DNA of 53,578 bases from Streptomyces sp. CBMA152 (GTDB lineage Bacteria > Actinomycetota > Actinomycetes > Streptomycetales > Streptomycetaceae): NCBI RefSeq assembly GCF_014596475.1, contig NZ_MECJ01000037.1, forward strand, positions 1 through 53,578, in the 5' to 3' direction. Of the stretch, positions 24,788 through 32,713 are shown one piece after another. The first letter of the stretch is position 1. Every line of letters starts with the position of its first letter. The translations under genes were made by a program, and so were the position numbers. The notes below the pieces were generated by a model. The model saw only the letters and a list, made by a program, of their open reading frames with translations, made no database searches and was not told where the DNA came from.

Positions 24788-25081
24788 CCTGCGCCAAGGT
24801 CGACTGGGCCCCTTCGAGTCCACCGCGTACGCCCCGGAGTGAGCCCTCTCACACCACTGTGACGGACAATCAATAACGTTGACCCTGTACGAAGCGACAA
24901 ATACGCTTCATGCATGTTCGTCACGGGGTAAGATCGCCGCTCTTCATGAGCGGCGGGGAAATGATCGCCACCGTCACACGGCGGTCCATCGTCTGAATCG
25001 CTCTCCACCGGCGCTGCCGGAACTTCCCGTCAAGCGTCGGCGGAGTCCCACGATTCCTGCACGAAGCACGGGGGAAGCACG
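24788..25081. other. Non-coding region before the SARP gene, with two hairpins
   Basis: This 294-bp AT-richer stretch has no gene. GAAGCG (24891-24896) and CGCTTC (24904-24909) form a small dyad around AT-rich bases. CGCCGCTC and GAGCGGCG (24935-24955) form an 8-bp stem with a five-base loop, about 130 bp before the SARP start, perhaps in its leader. No promoter consensus can be assigned firmly. Confidence 0.5.
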
Positions 25082-25843
25082 TTGAAAGTTCGTCTGCTCG
25101 GATCACTGGAAATCACCGACGGCCACCTCACGTTCCGGATTCCCGGCGAGAAGTTACGCGCGATCGTGGCCGCACTGGCCCTTTCGCCGGGCCGGCCCGT
25201 CTCACGTCACGATCTCATCGACGAGCTGTGGGGCGAGGACCTGCCCCGCAACGCCGAGAACTCGCTCCAGGGCCATGTCGCCCGACTGCGCCGCATCATC
25301 GAGTCCCGCACGGGGCGCGACGGGCCGCGCGGGCTCATCCAGACGTCCAGCTTCGGCTATGCGCTCTCACTGCCCGAACGGGACGTCGACGCCTCACAGT
25401 TCACCGCTCTGGTGCGGCAGGCCACCACCGCGCGCCGGGCCTCGCCCGAGCGGGCGGTCCGCCTGCTCACCGAGGCCCTGGCACTGTGGCGCGGTCCCGC
25501 GCTCCTCGACACCGGCCAGGGCATGATCAGCCGACTCGCGTACACCCGGCTCACCGAGGTCCGGCTGATGGCGTACGAGCATCTCTTCGACGCCGAACTC
25601 GACCTGGGACTTCACCGCGAGGTGATCACCGAACTGCAGCAGCTGCACGCGCAGTATCCGCTGCGCGAACGGTTCTGCGAGCAACTGATCACCGCCCTGT
25701 ACCGGTCGGGCCGACAGGCCGAAGCCCTGGACGCGTACCACCGCACCCGGCAGCGGCTCTCGCACAGCCTCGGCCTGGAACCGGGGGACGCGCTGCGCGC
25801 CCGGTTCCAGGACATCCTGCGCCGGGAGCCCGCCACCCTCTGA
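25082..25843 (+). CDS. SARP-family (AfsR/BTAD) transcriptional activator
   Basis: The protein has 253 residues. An OmpR-like winged helix at the N-terminus (VRLLGSLEITDG, LRAIVAALALSPGRPVSRHD, ENSLQGHVARLRRIIE) is followed by a bacterial transcriptional activation domain with TPR-like helices ending RLSHSLGLEPGDALRARF. It is the short form without ATPase. Start is TTG at 25082, seven bases after GGGGGAAG. A TTA leucine codon at 25154 makes translation depend on the bldA tRNA. SARPs bind 11-bp-spaced direct repeats, and such repeats occur at 26883 and 27774, so this protein probably drives those promoters. Confidence 0.92.
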   Translation: MKVRLLGSLEITDGHLTFRIPGEKLRAIVAALALSPGRPVSRHDLIDELWGEDLPRNAENSLQGHVARLRRIIESRTGRDGPRGLIQTSSFGYALSLPERDVDASQFTALVRQATTARRASPERAVRLLTEALALWRGPALLDTGQGMISRLAYTRLTEVRLMAYEHLFDAELDLGLHREVITELQQLHAQYPLRERFCEQLITALYRSGRQAEALDAYHRTRQRLSHSLGLEPGDALRARFQDILRREPATL

Positions 25844-25850
25844 ACCGGAC

Positions 25851-25876
25851 GTCGCCCTGGCTTCGGTCAGGGCGAC
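25851..25876. terminator. Hairpin between SARP and DUF2156 genes
   Basis: GTCGCCCTG (25851-25859) pairs with CAGGGCGAC (25868-25876). It can end transcription from both convergent genes; the DUF2156 stop codon falls inside it. Confidence 0.75.
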
Positions 25877-26808
25877 CTGGTCAACCGCAGCAGCTGCCGG
25901 ATCGCCCCGGCGCTCGCCCGGCCGTGGCAGGCGAGATAGCCGGGCTGTACCAGATGCGGGTCCCAGATCCGCTGGTAGGCGTGGTGCGCGGCGGTCGGGT
26001 ACAGCCGCTCGCCGCGTTCGGCGAGGAGCCGCAACGCCCGCGCCGTCGCCGGATGCGCGGACCCCACCTCGTACTGCGCGCAGAGTCCGGCCAGCGGGGT
26101 GAATCCCAGGTGCAGCCACTGCCTGTCCTCCTCGGCGAAGACCCGTACGGCGGCCAGGTTGACCGCCTCAAGAGCGCCCTGCGGCGCGCCCGGCGTCCGG
26201 TGGGCGAGGTGGTGCAGCAGGCCGGGGCGGGTGCCGAAGACCGGTGCGTACGCGATGTACGCGACCACCTCGTCCCCGATCCGCCCGGCGAACAGGCGCA
26301 GTGCGGACCACCTCTCGTTGAGCGCGCCGATCTCGCCCGTCCCGGCGGCGATGTCCTCGTACGCCACCTCCGCCACTTCGAGCCCCGCGAGCCGCGCCTG
26401 TGACACGGCGCGGCGCAGTTCGGCGAGCCGGGGGTCGCCGAGCCGGAATTCCGGCAGGTAGACCGAATAGGACGAGCCCGACTGGTTCACGGTGAATCCG
26501 CAGCGGGCGAAGAGTTCCGCCTCGGGGCGCCGCAGCCGGGTGGCGATGATCTTTCGGCGGCGCTCCTCGGCGAATTCCACGAACGCGCCGAGCAGCAATT
26601 CCTGATCTTCGTCCGGCGCGATCACTCCGCCGGGCTGGTGCAGATACCCGCCGACGGCCCGATAGGGAACCACTCCCCGCGTCCCCGTCACGGTGAAGTA
26701 CTCGTATCCCTCGCCCAACCCGAGAAACGCGCTCGGGTTCTCGCCGTATTCTCGTAATGCCGTCACTGTCGTGTCGCCGCTGTCGACGGCGAGAGTGCGG
26801 ACGCTCAT
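25867..26808 (-). CDS. DUF2156 / aminoacyl-tRNA transferase-like protein (MprF C-terminal-like)
   Basis: The protein has 313 residues and no membrane segments. Segments such as LFARCGFTVNQSGSSY, EVVAYIAYAPVFGTRPGLLHHLA, WLHLGFTPLAGLCAQ and the terminal YQRIWDPHLVQPGYLAC match the double-GNAT fold of phosphatidylglycerol lysyltransferase catalytic domains. Those enzymes move an amino acid from aminoacyl-tRNA to an acceptor. The flippase domain of MprF is missing, so the acceptor may be soluble. Start at 26808 is six bases after GGGGGAG. Two GTCTCAG repeats spaced 11 bp lie 75-92 bp upstream. A FemXAB-like or plain GNAT role remains possible. Confidence 0.72.
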   Translation of the reverse strand: MSVRTLAVDSGDTTVTALREYGENPSAFLGLGEGYEYFTVTGTRGVVPYRAVGGYLHQPGGVIAPDEDQELLLGAFVEFAEERRRKIIATRLRRPEAELFARCGFTVNQSGSSYSVYLPEFRLGDPRLAELRRAVSQARLAGLEVAEVAYEDIAAGTGEIGALNERWSALRLFAGRIGDEVVAYIAYAPVFGTRPGLLHHLAHRTPGAPQGALEAVNLAAVRVFAEEDRQWLHLGFTPLAGLCAQYEVGSAHPATARALRLLAERGERLYPTAAHHAYQRIWDPHLVQPGYLACHGRASAGAIRQLLRLTRSP

Positions 26809-26882
26809 GGACATCTCCCCCTGTTGTCCATCTGCTGTCCGCACAGCGTCGCAGCCGCGGATCTCAAAGCCCTGACATGCTC

Positions 26883-26900
26883 GTCTCAGTCCCGTCTCAG
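26883..26900. promoter_or_regulatory. 11-bp-spaced GTCTCAG direct repeats before the DUF2156 gene
   Basis: Two exact GTCTCAG heptamers (26883-26889, 26894-26900; CTGAGAC on the coding strand) are separated by 4 bp. A weaker copy ATCTCAA lies at 26861, in phase. The 7+4 layout fits SARP or OmpR-type binding. The same heptamer occurs three times at 27774. Confidence 0.7.
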
Positions 26901-26907
26901 CCGACTG

Positions 26908-27600
26908 TCAGGCGCTCGCGGGACCCTGGGGAGCGAGGTGTTCCGCGAGGGTGCGGACGACGGCGGCGGCGGCCACCGCGTGGCCGCGGCTGTTGAGGCG
27001 GCCGAGCTGCGGGCCCCACAGGGTGCGCGGGTCGCCGGTCTCCTTCTGCTTCATCAGGTCGATGTGCAGGGCTCCATGACGGAGTGTCACTATCGTCAGG
27101 CGTTCCGCGAGCAGCCGCTGGCGGGAGCGCACCCGGTCCCGCTGGGCGGCCGCCACCTGGCCGGAGGCGGACCAGTCGAACGGGCTGACCACGACCGTGT
27201 GGCGGCAGCCCGTCTCCTTCAACGAGGCCACGATTCGGCTGAGTTCGGTCTCCAGCACATCGGCGTCGAACCCCCGCGCCCGTACGTCGGGACCGCCGCA
27301 GACGATCAGGGCGAGGTCGGCCCGGAAGGCGAGGGCCTGGGCCAGCTGACGGGAGCGCACCTCGGCCAGGACGAGTTCGCGGCGCGCCTGCACCAGCAGA
27401 CAGGCGAGTCCGGGGCGCGCCTCGCGCAGCGCCCGGGCCACCCGGTCGGGCCAGACGCGGGGCCGGTAGCCGGGGGCGACGGCGGCCCGGGGCAGCCTGC
27501 CCTCCTGCCCGCTGAGCACGACCGCCCGCCGCCACGGGAGGTCGCCGAGCAGGGTCCGGGCCTCGCCCGGTCGCAGACAGCGCGGATCGTCGTCCTCCAT
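26908..27600 (-). CDS. SGNH-hydrolase-like protein with altered catalytic blocks
   Basis: The protein has 230 residues. It has a flavodoxin-like fold: RAVVLSGQEGRLPRAAV stands where GDS normally is, LALIVCGGPDVRARG resembles block III (GxND), and LNSRGHAVAAAAVV resembles block V, in which the catalytic Asp-x-x-His is reduced to an Asn and His. Block I Ser and block V His remain candidates, but ordinary esterase activity is doubtful. Start at 27600 is chosen since a promoter (27637-27665) lies just upstream. It is followed at 99 bp by the DUF2156 gene, which has its own repeats. Confidence 0.65.
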   Translation of the reverse strand: MEDDDPRCLRPGEARTLLGDLPWRRAVVLSGQEGRLPRAAVAPGYRPRVWPDRVARALREARPGLACLLVQARRELVLAEVRSRQLAQALAFRADLALIVCGGPDVRARGFDADVLETELSRIVASLKETGCRHTVVVSPFDWSASGQVAAAQRDRVRSRQRLLAERLTIVTLRHGALHIDLMKQKETGDPRTLWGPQLGRLNSRGHAVAAAAVVRTLAEHLAPQGPASA

Positions 27601-27636
27601 CGTCCGGCCCAGCCTTTCGCTCGCCCCCGCACGGCC

Positions 27637-27665
27637 GTCGTAGTCACCTCCGACCGGAACGTCAA
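27637..27665 (-). promoter_or_regulatory. Sigma-70-type promoter for the SGNH-like gene
   Basis: On the minus strand TTGACG (27665-27660) is followed after 17 bp by TACGAC (27642-27637), close to the TTGAC/TA-N-N-N-T consensus. The predicted transcript start is about 30 bp before the ATG at 27600. Confidence 0.6.
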
Positions 27666-27773
27666 CCACCGCTAAGGTGCGGGCAGTTGTGCGGGGAACG
27701 GATCGGGCCATCGCGCTCCGGCGCGTCCCAGTGGCACCGGCGGGCACTGGCGACGCCCGTGGACAAGACGCAC

Positions 27774-27818
27774 GTCTCAGTGACGTCTCAGTGGGGTCTC
27801 AGCGACCGCCGCGAGGAT
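27774..27818 (+). promoter_or_regulatory. Triple GTCTCAG repeat plus -10 element before the tRNA-like gene
   Basis: GTCTCAG occurs at 27774, 27785 and 27796, exactly 11 bp apart. The last copy ends 10 bp before GAGGAT (27813-27818), five of six to the Streptomyces -10 TAGGAT. Transcription would then begin about 14 bp before the tRNA-like 5' end at 27839. The arrangement is that of a SARP-activated promoter, and the SARP gene is 2 kb away. Confidence 0.65.
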
Positions 27819-27838
27819 CCATCCGTACGACGATACGG

Positions 27839-27933
27839 GGAGAGGTACCCGAAGAGGTCCAACGGGGGTTCCGGACGTGGTCCGGACCGGGCGAGCACGG
27901 CCCGCGCAGGTTCGAATCCTGTCCTCTCCGCCA
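27839..27933 (+). tRNA. Class II tRNA-like gene (Ser-like body) with abnormal anticodon arm
   Basis: Acceptor GGAGAGG (27839-27845) pairs perfectly with CCTCTCC (27923-27929). Discriminator G and CCA are encoded. The D-stem is CCCG/CGGG with the GG of the D-loop, the variable arm CGGGC/GCCCG (27888-27904) is long, and the T-arm GCAGG-TTCGAAT-CCTGT is normal. The body resembles tRNA-Ser. The anticodon arm is odd: stem TCCGG/CCGGA with loop ACGTGGT puts GTG at the anticodon position but with C, not U, before it. The stem can be extended to about 7 bp or closed down to a 3-base loop. Normal decoding looks unlikely. A DNA tRNA scan would probably score it but leave the anticodon undetermined. Confidence 0.75.
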
Positions 27934-27970
27934 CAGCACAGTTCCACCGAGCGCGCCGAGGTGTCCGCCG

Positions 27971-28882
27971 ATGCGTCCATCCCCCCAGTCCGTTCTGGTG
28001 GTGGCGAATCCAGCCGCGGGAACGCACGCGCGGGAGATGGCGCACGAGGTCGCGCGGCGGATCGCGGGGGCCGGTACGCCGGTCGAGCTGGCTGTGACCG
28101 AGCGGCCGGGCCATGCCCGCCAGCTCGCCCGTGCGGCGGGCGGGGCGGGCGGCCCGGCCGTGCTGGTGTCGGTCGGCGGCGACGGCACCGCCCACGAGAT
28201 CATGACCGGGCTGCTCGCCGGGGCGGCCGCGCGGCGCGCCGCCCTGCTCGTGCTCCCCGGCGGCGCCGCCAACACCTTCTACCGCGAGCTCTGGTCCGAC
28301 CGGCCGTGGCCCGCCGCGCTGGACGCCGCGCTGTCCACGCCGCATGTACGCCGCGTCGATGTGGCCAAGATCGCCGAGACCGGTGAACTGGCCCTGCTCG
28401 GCGCCTCGTCGGGGCTCGCCGCGCAGGCGCTCACCAGCGTGCGCGACTTGGCCAGCGCGCGCCGGGGGCGCTATGAGACATCGGTGGCGCGGACGATGAT
28501 CGCGTTCCGGCCGTACGCGGGCCGGGTCAGCGTCGACGGTGTCGTCGTCCAGTCCGGGGCGACCGTCTCGGTGCTGGTGGGCGGCGGACGCCGACGCGGC
28601 GGGCAGTTCATGCCGCTGCCGTGCTCGGTACTGGACGACGGGCTGCTCGACATCTGCGTCACGGGTGCCGAACTCCCGCTGCGGGACATGCTGCGCCTGC
28701 TGCGCGACGGCAGCCATGTCGGCCGGGACGGGGTGGTGTACGCGCGCGGGCGCCGGGTGGTGGTGGAACGCACGGACGGCCAGCCGCTGTTCTTCGAGCA
28801 CGACGGCGATCTGCTGTACACGGGCGCGGCGCGCTACACGCTGGACGTGGTGCCGCGCGCGCTGCCGGTGCTCACGCCGTAG
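27971..28882 (+). CDS. Diacylglycerol/lipid kinase family protein
   Basis: The protein has 303 residues, starting MRPSPQSVLVVANPAAGTHA. The DAGK catalytic signature is SVGGDGTAHEIMTGLLAG and the second half of the site is LPGGAANTFYREL. It phosphorylates a lipid such as diacylglycerol or sphingosine-like alcohols, or a prenol, with ATP at the membrane. A GAGG site is nine bases before the ATG. It starts only 37 bp after the CCA of the tRNA-like gene, with no terminator between, so it may be read from the same promoter. Its 3' end overlaps the convergent MFS gene by 49 bp. Confidence 0.9.
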   Translation: MRPSPQSVLVVANPAAGTHAREMAHEVARRIAGAGTPVELAVTERPGHARQLARAAGGAGGPAVLVSVGGDGTAHEIMTGLLAGAAARRAALLVLPGGAANTFYRELWSDRPWPAALDAALSTPHVRRVDVAKIAETGELALLGASSGLAAQALTSVRDLASARRGRYETSVARTMIAFRPYAGRVSVDGVVVQSGATVSVLVGGGRRRGGQFMPLPCSVLDDGLLDICVTGAELPLRDMLRLLRDGSHVGRDGVVYARGRRVVVERTDGQPLFFEHDGDLLYTGAARYTLDVVPRALPVLTP

Positions 28883-30084
28883 TCCGAGGCGTCGGCCGTC
28901 CCCCCTGCTCCCCCTTCGACCTCCTCCGGCTCCGGCAGCGTCCGCGCCAGCCACCACGCCAGCGCACACAGCACCGTGAGCGGGGCGAGCGCCGCCCCCA
29001 GGCCGATCTCCTCGCCGAGTGCGCCGATCCCGGGGCTGGCCACGCCTCCGACGCTGACCGCGAGCCCGAGCGTGACCCCGGCCGCCGTGCCGACCCGGCT
29101 CGGCAGATAGTCCTGACCCAGCGTCACCTGGAGCGAGAACGGCACGTACAGCAGGGCCGCCGTGAGCGCCGCGAAGACGAAAACCGCCGGTCCGGGCACC
29201 AGCACCACGCCCGCGACGGCGGGGACGGACGCGGCGTACGCACCTCGCACCGTCCGCACCCGCCCCCACCGCGCGGCCAACCGCCCGCACAAGACCGTCC
29301 CCAGGGCACCGCCCGCGTACAGCGTGAACAGCGCGGCCGACCCGGTCGCGGGCCCCCCGCCAACACGCTGCTGCGCGTACAGCCCGATGAAGGCACTCAG
29401 GCCGACGTACACGATCGAGCGGCACACCACGATCGCCGAAAGGCGCGCGAAAGCAGGCCAGTTGTCGCTTCCGGCGGACCGCGCGGCGGCGGAGCGGCCC
29501 TCGGCCGCGTGGCGTGCGAGGCGGCGGACCGCCGTCATCGTCAGCAGCACCCCGGCCGCCGAGGGCACCGCCAGCCATGGTGTCGCGCCGAGTCCGCCCG
29601 CCGAGAGCACCGGGCCGACGGCGAGCGGCGCGAGCGCGAAGCCGATGGTGCCGCCCAGCGAGTACCAGCCCATCGCGACATGGCTGCCCCGCGCGGCGAC
29701 ACGGGCGAGCCGGGCCGACTCCGGGTGGTAGGCGGCGACACCGATGCCGGAGAGCGCGACGGCGAGCCAGGTGAGGACGTACGAGTCGCCGAGCCCGGCG
29801 AGCGCGATGCCGACGCCCGCGCACAGGCTGCTCACGGGGATCAGCCAGGGCATCGTCCAGCGATCGGTGAGCACACCGAACAGGGGCTGCACGACCGAGG
29901 AGAGCAGGGTCGCGGCGAGGACGATGCCGGAGGCCGCCGGGTAGCCGTACGCGCGGTCGGCCACCAGGAACGGGACGAGCGCGGGCACCGCGCCCTGGTA
30001 GAAGTCGACGGTGGCGTGGCCGAGGGCGAGCACGGCGGTGGCGGGCGGTTTCCGGGCGGAGCCCCGAAGCGATGAGGTGGTCAC
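28834..30084 (-). CDS. MFS transporter, fosmidomycin resistance (Fsr)-like
   Basis: The protein has 416 residues and twelve predicted helices; starts with GTG at 30084. LALGHATVDFYQGAVPALVPFL is typical of the Fsr subfamily, and YHPESARLARVAA is the corresponding cytoplasmic loop. It probably exports a drug or metabolite by proton exchange. It is divergent from the AraC-type gene at 30139 (54 bp between them) and could be its target. The C-terminal codons overlap the 3' end of the lipid kinase gene. Confidence 0.88.
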   Translation of the reverse strand: MTTSSLRGSARKPPATAVLALGHATVDFYQGAVPALVPFLVADRAYGYPAASGIVLAATLLSSVVQPLFGVLTDRWTMPWLIPVSSLCAGVGIALAGLGDSYVLTWLAVALSGIGVAAYHPESARLARVAARGSHVAMGWYSLGGTIGFALAPLAVGPVLSAGGLGATPWLAVPSAAGVLLTMTAVRRLARHAAEGRSAAARSAGSDNWPAFARLSAIVVCRSIVYVGLSAFIGLYAQQRVGGGPATGSAALFTLYAGGALGTVLCGRLAARWGRVRTVRGAYAASVPAVAGVVLVPGPAVFVFAALTAALLYVPFSLQVTLGQDYLPSRVGTAAGVTLGLAVSVGGVASPGIGALGEEIGLGAALAPLTVLCALAWWLARTLPEPEEVEGGAGGTADASDYGVSTGSARGTTSSV

Positions 30085-30138
30085 CCGTCGATCATCGAAG
30101 CGCCACCCCCTGGCGGGCTTCCGATAAAGTGCCAAGCT

Positions 30139-30933
30139 GTGCCGATTATCCGCCACGGTCCGCCGCACTTCCCCACCACCACCAAGTTCCTCGCGCCCGG
30201 CGCCGGGGTCGCGCCGCACCGGCACGAGGTGCACCAGATCGTCTACGCGGGCCGGGGTGTGCTCTCGGTGACCACGGACGCGGGGAGCTGGGTCGCCCCG
30301 GCCACCCGGGCGATCTGGGTGCCCGCCGGGACGCCGCACGAGCACCGGGCGTACGGTGAGACCGACCTGCACACCGTCGGCGTCCCCGTCGACCGACGTC
30401 CGCCGGGTCTTGACCGGCCCGCCGTGCTCGCGGTCGGGCCGCTGCTGCGCGAGCTGATCATCGCGTACAGCGCACCGGGGCCGACGGACACGCCCGAGGC
30501 GCGGCGGATGCTCGCGGTGCTGCTCGACCAGTTGCGCCGGGCGCCCGAGCAGGCACTGCATCTGCCGACGGCCCGCGATCCGCGTCTCGCGGCGGTCTGC
30601 GCGATCCTGCGGGACGACCCCGCCGACGCCCGGCCGCTCGCCGAGCTCGGGGCCACGGCGGGCGCGAGTGCCCGCACGCTCACCCGGCTGTTCCGCGCCG
30701 AGCTGGGGATGACGTTCCCGCAGTGGCGCACGCAACTGCGCCTGCACCACGCCTTGGTGCTGCTCGCCGGGGACGCGTCGGTCACCTCGGTCGCCCAGCG
30801 CTGCGGCTGGTCGTCGACGAGCGCGTTCATCGACGTCTTCCGCCGCGCGTTCGGCCACACGCCAGGCGCCGCCCGGACGGACAACGGGAGCGTGTACCGC
30901 ACGGGTTTACCCCGTGACCCATCGGACGGTTGA
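30139..30933 (+). CDS. AraC family regulator with cupin sensor
   Basis: The protein has 264 residues and a GTG start. The N-terminal cupin barrel shows PHRHEVHQIVYAGRGVLSV and WVPAGTPHEH. The C-terminal region holds two helix-turn-helices: LAELGATAGASARTLTRLFR and SVAQRCGWSSTSAFIDVFR. Divergent position from the Fsr-like MFS gene suggests that it controls the exporter in response to a small ligand, as related regulators do. It is followed by a hairpin terminator. Confidence 0.92.
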   Translation: MPIIRHGPPHFPTTTKFLAPGAGVAPHRHEVHQIVYAGRGVLSVTTDAGSWVAPATRAIWVPAGTPHEHRAYGETDLHTVGVPVDRRPPGLDRPAVLAVGPLLRELIIAYSAPGPTDTPEARRMLAVLLDQLRRAPEQALHLPTARDPRLAAVCAILRDDPADARPLAELGATAGASARTLTRLFRAELGMTFPQWRTQLRLHHALVLLAGDASVTSVAQRCGWSSTSAFIDVFRRAFGHTPGAARTDNGSVYRTGLPRDPSDG

Positions 30934-30981
30934 CGCCGTACCGCCCGGCCGTTGGCACCATGTCGTACGGGAACGGCCCAC

Positions 30982-31014
30982 GGGACCGGGAGTCACGGGG
31001 GTGCCCCCGGTCCC
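30982..31014 (+). terminator. Hairpin after the AraC gene
   Basis: GGGACCGGG (30982-30990) pairs with CCCGGTCCC (31006-31014); a further CGGGGG/CCCCCG stem can form inside. It is about 50 bp past the stop. Confidence 0.6.
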
Positions 31015-31170
31015 ACCGAGGCCCACCCCCACCCCACCCGGTCGAAAGCAGTCATCGCCCGACGTGAACGCGCCATTGCCGATCACTGCGCCGCAACGGC
31101 CGTCCGCCGCAACGGGTTCACGGGCATCATTCGGCCCACCGATCGTCCGTCACCGTTGCCGGAGGTGCCC

Positions 31171-32349
31171 GTGATACGGAAATTCCTGAGCAGGCCGAGG
31201 CGCCCCGCGCACGGCGGTCCGAGCGCCGACGAGCTCGCCCTGTGGCGCGAAGCGGCCGATTTCATCCGGCTGCACCGCGCGGAGGAGCCGGACCTCGGGG
31301 CGCCGGAGCCCCGCCTGGCGGAGATACGGGACGCGATCCGCGCGACCGGCACCTATCGACACACCACCGAGGAGCTGACGTTCGGCGCCCGCGTCGCCTG
31401 GCGCAACAGCAACCGCTGCATCGGCCGGCTCTACTGGCGCTCGCTGCGCGTGCGCGATCAGCGCCATCTCACCGACGCCGAGCCGATCGCCGCCTCCTGC
31501 GCCGAGCATCTGCGCCAGGCCACCAACGACGGCCGTATCCGCCCTCTGATCACCGTCTTCGCCCCGGACGCGCCCGACCGCCCGGGCCCGCGCATCTGGA
31601 ACGAACAGCTCATCCGGTACGCGGGCTACCGCGTCACCGACGGCCGGGTGGTCGGCGATCCGCGCAACGCCGGGCTCACCGAGCTGGCGCTGCGGATCGG
31701 CTGGGCGGGCGGGCCGCATACCGCCTTCGATGTGCTGCCGCTGATCGTGGAGGGCGTCGACGACAAGCCGCGCGCCTTCGAACTGCCCGAGGACGCGGTC
31801 CTGGAGGTGCCGCTGGACCACCCCGACGACGCGTGGAGCGAGGAGTGGGGGCTGCGCTGGCACGCCGTGCCGGCGATCTCCGGGATGTGCCTGGAGATCG
31901 GCGGCATCCACTACCCGGCCGCGCCCTTCAACGGCTGGTACATGGGGACGGAGATCGGCGCCCGCAACCTCGCCGACACCGACCGCTACAACCTGCTCCC
32001 GCGCATCGCCCGCCGCCTGGGCCTCGACACCGCCGACGAGCGCTCGCTGTGGAAGGACCGCGCGCTGGTCGAGCTGAACCGGGCCGTCCTGCACTCCTTC
32101 GACCGGGCGGGCGTCACCATGGCCGACCACCACGCGGAGTCAAGGCGTTTCGTACGGCACTTGGAGCGCGAGGAGCACAAGGGCCGTGCCGTGCCCGCCG
32201 ACTGGTCCTGGATCGTGCCGCCGATGTCGGGCGCGACGACGCCGGTCTTCCACCGCACCTACGACGCCGCGGAGTTGCGCCCCGCGTTCGCCCACCACCC
32301 CGAAGCGGCGGCCCGGGCGCGCGGCGAATCGATTCGGCGGATGCCGTGA
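31171..32349 (+). CDS. nos: Bacterial nitric oxide synthase oxygenase
   Basis: The protein has 392 residues. The haem-thiolate motif is VAWRNSNRCIGR, with the ligand Cys near residue 83. Later segments EELTFGARVAW, WHAVPAISGMCLEIGG, NGWYMGTEIGAR and WIVPPMSG line the Arg and pterin pockets, and the Glu for substrate Arg is seen in GTEIGARN. It makes nitric oxide and citrulline from L-Arg using an external reductase; no reductase is nearby. GTG at 31171 is chosen with GGAGG five bases upstream. Best studied in Streptomyces for nitration in thaxtomin synthesis, but no such genes are adjacent. Confidence 0.94.
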   Translation: MIRKFLSRPRRPAHGGPSADELALWREAADFIRLHRAEEPDLGAPEPRLAEIRDAIRATGTYRHTTEELTFGARVAWRNSNRCIGRLYWRSLRVRDQRHLTDAEPIAASCAEHLRQATNDGRIRPLITVFAPDAPDRPGPRIWNEQLIRYAGYRVTDGRVVGDPRNAGLTELALRIGWAGGPHTAFDVLPLIVEGVDDKPRAFELPEDAVLEVPLDHPDDAWSEEWGLRWHAVPAISGMCLEIGGIHYPAAPFNGWYMGTEIGARNLADTDRYNLLPRIARRLGLDTADERSLWKDRALVELNRAVLHSFDRAGVTMADHHAESRRFVRHLEREEHKGRAVPADWSWIVPPMSGATTPVFHRTYDAAELRPAFAHHPEAAARARGESIRRMP

Positions 32350-32713
32350 ACACGCACGTACGTAGGCGGGGCTAGTGGCGCCCGCGTACAGCGGGGTCCC
32401 GTGGGGGGCTGATATCCCGTGGTACTCGCGGCTGGGGACGCGCGGGGCGAAGGGCCCGATCCCGGTGGTGCGATCGGCCGGAACGGCCCCCGCCGGACGG
32501 CGGGGGCGCCCCGGATCCAGCTGGGCGGCGCACGACAGGTCGCGCGTCGGGGGCCGATGGCACGGGAAGGGCTGCCTGCCAGATTGCAGTACTTGCACAT
32601 CACGTGCAAGAGGATGCGGGCGCACAGAATTATGACGCAGCGTCAAATATGCGCTGCACCAAGGGAATTGCATATGAGGGGGCTCGCGTCAGGCACGGCC
32701 CCCGCAGCGTCGC
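32350..32713. other. Non-coding region between nos and marR with small inverted repeats
   Basis: No convincing gene is present. CTTGCAC (32592-32598) and GTGCAAG (32604-32610) form a dyad that looks like a regulator site. GCAGCG (32637-32642) and CGCTGC (32652-32657) form a second that could end the marR transcript on the minus strand. A 23-residue frame at 32674-32745 has a weak ribosome site but overlaps marR antisense. Confidence 0.5.

Noticed and set aside
22556..24823. 755-residue open frame on the minus strand
   Set aside because: Antisense to the SPFH and NAD-kinase-like genes, with Arg/Ser-rich low-complexity sequence.
27839..27933. Selenocysteine tRNA
   Set aside because: Acceptor plus T stem is 7+5, not the 8+5 of bacterial tRNA-Sec, and the anticodon loop does not give TCA.
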